A stretch of 5,955 bases of DNA from Thermoplasmata archaeon (GTDB taxonomy: Archaea; Thermoplasmatota; Thermoplasmata; Halarchaeoplasmatales; Halarchaeoplasmataceae). The notes below the pieces were generated by a model. The model made no database searches, was not told where the DNA came from, and saw nothing but the letters and a program-made list of their open reading frames with translations. The translations under genes were made by a program, and so were the position numbers. The stretch spans positions 1 to 5,955 of the forward strand of contig SKVC01000035.1 in NCBI GenBank assembly GCA_007129655.1. Direction: 5' to 3'. Below are positions 4,645-5,955 of this stretch, piece by piece (within the stretch, counting starts at the first letter, position 1; the number at the start of each line of letters is the position of its first letter).

Positions 4645-5592
4645 ATGAAGACCGCTCTTGTTGCATTAGGAGGTAATTCACTTCTTCGCCCTGAGGACAA
4701 AGGTACTATAGAGGAACAGTTAGAGCACATGAGTGTTACCTGTAATATATTGGCGGACATGATAGAAGACGGATATGAACTCGTTTTAACCCATGGAAAC
4801 GGCCCGCATGTGGGTAACATTCTTCTGCAAAACGATTTGGCTTCCGAAAAAGTCCCAAGATTGCCATTGGACGTATGCGTAGCACAGACCCAGGGACAGA
4901 TCGGCTACATATTCCAACATACGCTAAAAAACGAACTGTTAAGAAGAGGCGTGCAAAGAGATATTTGCAGTGTCATCACACAAGTTGTTGTTGATGAAGA
5001 CGATCCGGCGTTTAAAGTTCCTACTAAATTCGTAGGACCATATTATGATGAAGAGGAGTCAAAAAAGCTGGAAAGTGAAAAGGATTGGAATATTGGTAAG
5101 ACTTCGGATGATCGGTATCGAAGGATCGTACCGTCACCGATGCCTAAAAAGATTGTAGAATCTCGTTTGATAAAGGAGCTAGTCTTCAGCGGTGATGAAG
5201 GAAATATCGTGATCGCCGCCGGTGGTGGAGGGGTCCCGGTCGTAGAAACAGAAGACGGTTTGAAAGGTATCGAAGGAGTTATCGATAAGGACCTTGCCAG
5301 CGCAGTACTTGCGATGGAGATCAAAGAGGAATTCTTTATCATGTTGACTAGACCGAAAAGAGTTTACCTTAACTTTAACAAAGAAAATGAAAAACCCATT
5401 CATGAAATGAGTCTGGAGGAAGCCGAGGCTTACCACGAGGAAGGACAATTCCCTCCAGGAAGTATGGGACCGAAGATAGATGCATCTATAAGATTTCTTA
5501 AGAAAGATGGAAAAAGGGTATTGATCACATCTCCCGAGTGTTTGGGAGAAGCTTTAGAAGGAAAGGAAGGCACGTACATCTATAGAGATTGA
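4645..5592 (+). CDS. arcC: Carbamate kinase
   Basis: A 315-residue amino-acid-kinase-fold enzyme, the usual length, that interconverts carbamoyl phosphate + ADP and carbamate + ATP. Family motifs run in order: ALGGNS at 7-12 (most relatives ALGGNA), THGNGPHVGN at 49-58 (usually GNGPQVG), PTKFVGPYY at 126-134 with the conserved Lys128, RRIVPSPMP at 159-167, IAAGGGGVPV at 190-199, GVIDKDLAS at 211-219 with Lys215, and GSMGPKID at 272-279. The stretch usually reading LTDV reads LTRPKRVY (234-241), so the Asp near the nucleotide is replaced. It could serve ATP formation from carbamoyl phosphate (arginine or purine breakdown) or make carbamoyl phosphate, as proposed in Pyrococcus. The next gene begins one base after its stop. 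Confidence 0.93.
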   Translation: MKTALVALGGNSLLRPEDKGTIEEQLEHMSVTCNILADMIEDGYELVLTHGNGPHVGNILLQNDLASEKVPRLPLDVCVAQTQGQIGYIFQHTLKNELLRRGVQRDICSVITQVVVDEDDPAFKVPTKFVGPYYDEEESKKLESEKDWNIGKTSDDRYRRIVPSPMPKKIVESRLIKELVFSGDEGNIVIAAGGGGVPVVETEDGLKGIEGVIDKDLASAVLAMEIKEEFFIMLTRPKRVYLNFNKENEKPIHEMSLEEAEAYHEEGQFPPGSMGPKIDASIRFLKKDGKRVLITSPECLGEALEGKEGTYIYRD

Positions 5593-5593
5593 T

Positions 5594-5955
5594 ATGAAAA
5601 AAGAAGCAAGAAGGGTCAAGGGGTTCCCAGAATCAGTTATCAGGGAGATGACCAGGGAAGCGGAGAAATACGATGCCGTGAATCTATCTCAGGGATATCC
5701 CGGATATCCGATACCAAAAAATTTGATGGAAGCAGTCGTTGAAAGTTTCAAAAACAAAAATCAATATTCAGTCACATGGGGTCTAAAGGGGTTGAGAGAA
5801 TACATCTCAAGGAAGCTGTCAAGTTTTAACGGCCTGGAATATGATCCGGAAAAAGAAATAACGGTGACATGCGGAACCAGCGAAGCTTTGATGTCCAGTG
5901 TCTTAGCTCATGTTGAAAAAGGGGACGAAGTATTGATTTTCCAACCATTCTATGA
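5594..5955 (+). CDS. Class I/II pyridoxal-phosphate aminotransferase (N-terminal part)
   Basis: Only the first 120 codons are in the window. Aminotransferases of this fold-type I group move amino groups between amino acids and 2-keto acids. The N-terminus FPESVIREMTREAEKYDAVNLSQGYPGYPIP is the classic opening of archaeal aspartate/kynurenine/methionine-type members. QYSVTWGLKGLREYISRKL and ITVTCGTSEAL (the cofactor-phosphate binding strand and turn) follow. The Schiff-base Lys and substrate-binding Arg lie beyond the edge, so the substrate is unknown. The ATG begins one base after the carbamate kinase stop, so the two are surely co-transcribed, and translation is probably coupled. Confidence 0.9.
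   Translation, partial: MKKEARRVKGFPESVIREMTREAEKYDAVNLSQGYPGYPIPKNLMEAVVESFKNKNQYSVTWGLKGLREYISRKLSSFNGLEYDPEKEITVTCGTSEALMSSVLAHVEKGDEVLIFQPFY

Overview
The window looks like chromosomal DNA of a euryarchaeal-type archaeon. Support comes from AT-rich BRE/TATA promoters (TTTATATA, TTTAAATA) placed so that transcripts have no or very short leaders. The gene content fits too: the C-terminal part of an archaeosortase A, a ubiquitin-like SAMP/ThiS protein ending in Gly-Gly, and a ribbon-helix-helix regulator directly upstream of an FtsZ-family gene. A reverse-type rubrerythrin suggests an anaerobic or microaerobic life. The species cannot be named from the sequence.

Layout. Positions 3-323 (+) hold the end of an archaeosortase gene; the window appears to begin just after its catalytic Cys. 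It overlaps tail-to-tail with a small SAMP2-like gene (298-489, -). A D-2-hydroxyacid dehydrogenase of an atypical clade follows (570-1553, +). From 1554 to 2032 there is no protein gene. This stretch holds a tRNA-Thr(UGU) on the minus strand, with partial copies of its 5' end repeated on its upstream side and broken pieces of its 3' (T-arm) end, plus a run of four small hairpins, on its downstream side. A rubrerythrin (2033-2572, -) is divergent from a two-gene unit (2832-4129, +): a tandem ribbon-helix-helix protein and a short FtsZ-like GTPase. A QueF-type nitrile reductase (4154-4540, -) converges on that unit and is divergent from carbamate kinase (4645-5592, +). One base after carbamate kinase begins a class I/II aminotransferase that runs off the window.

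How the genes work together. The RHH/FtsZ pair resembles the known archaeal arrangement in which RHH proteins of the CdrS/CdrL kind are transcribed with ftsZ. Here the FtsZ keeps the nucleotide-binding half but lacks the T7 catalytic loop and the usual C-terminal domain, so it is more likely a regulator or a specialised filament protein than the main division ring protein. A 14-bp perfect palindrome and three GTAGTAC/GTACTAC copies around the promoter are good candidates for the RHH operator. The carbamate kinase-aminotransferase pair suggests nitrogen or amino-acid metabolism. The most unusual parts are the truncated FtsZ with its operator cluster, the tRNA-fragment cluster, and a QueF that keeps the NADPH motif although archaea normally make archaeosine rather than queuosine.
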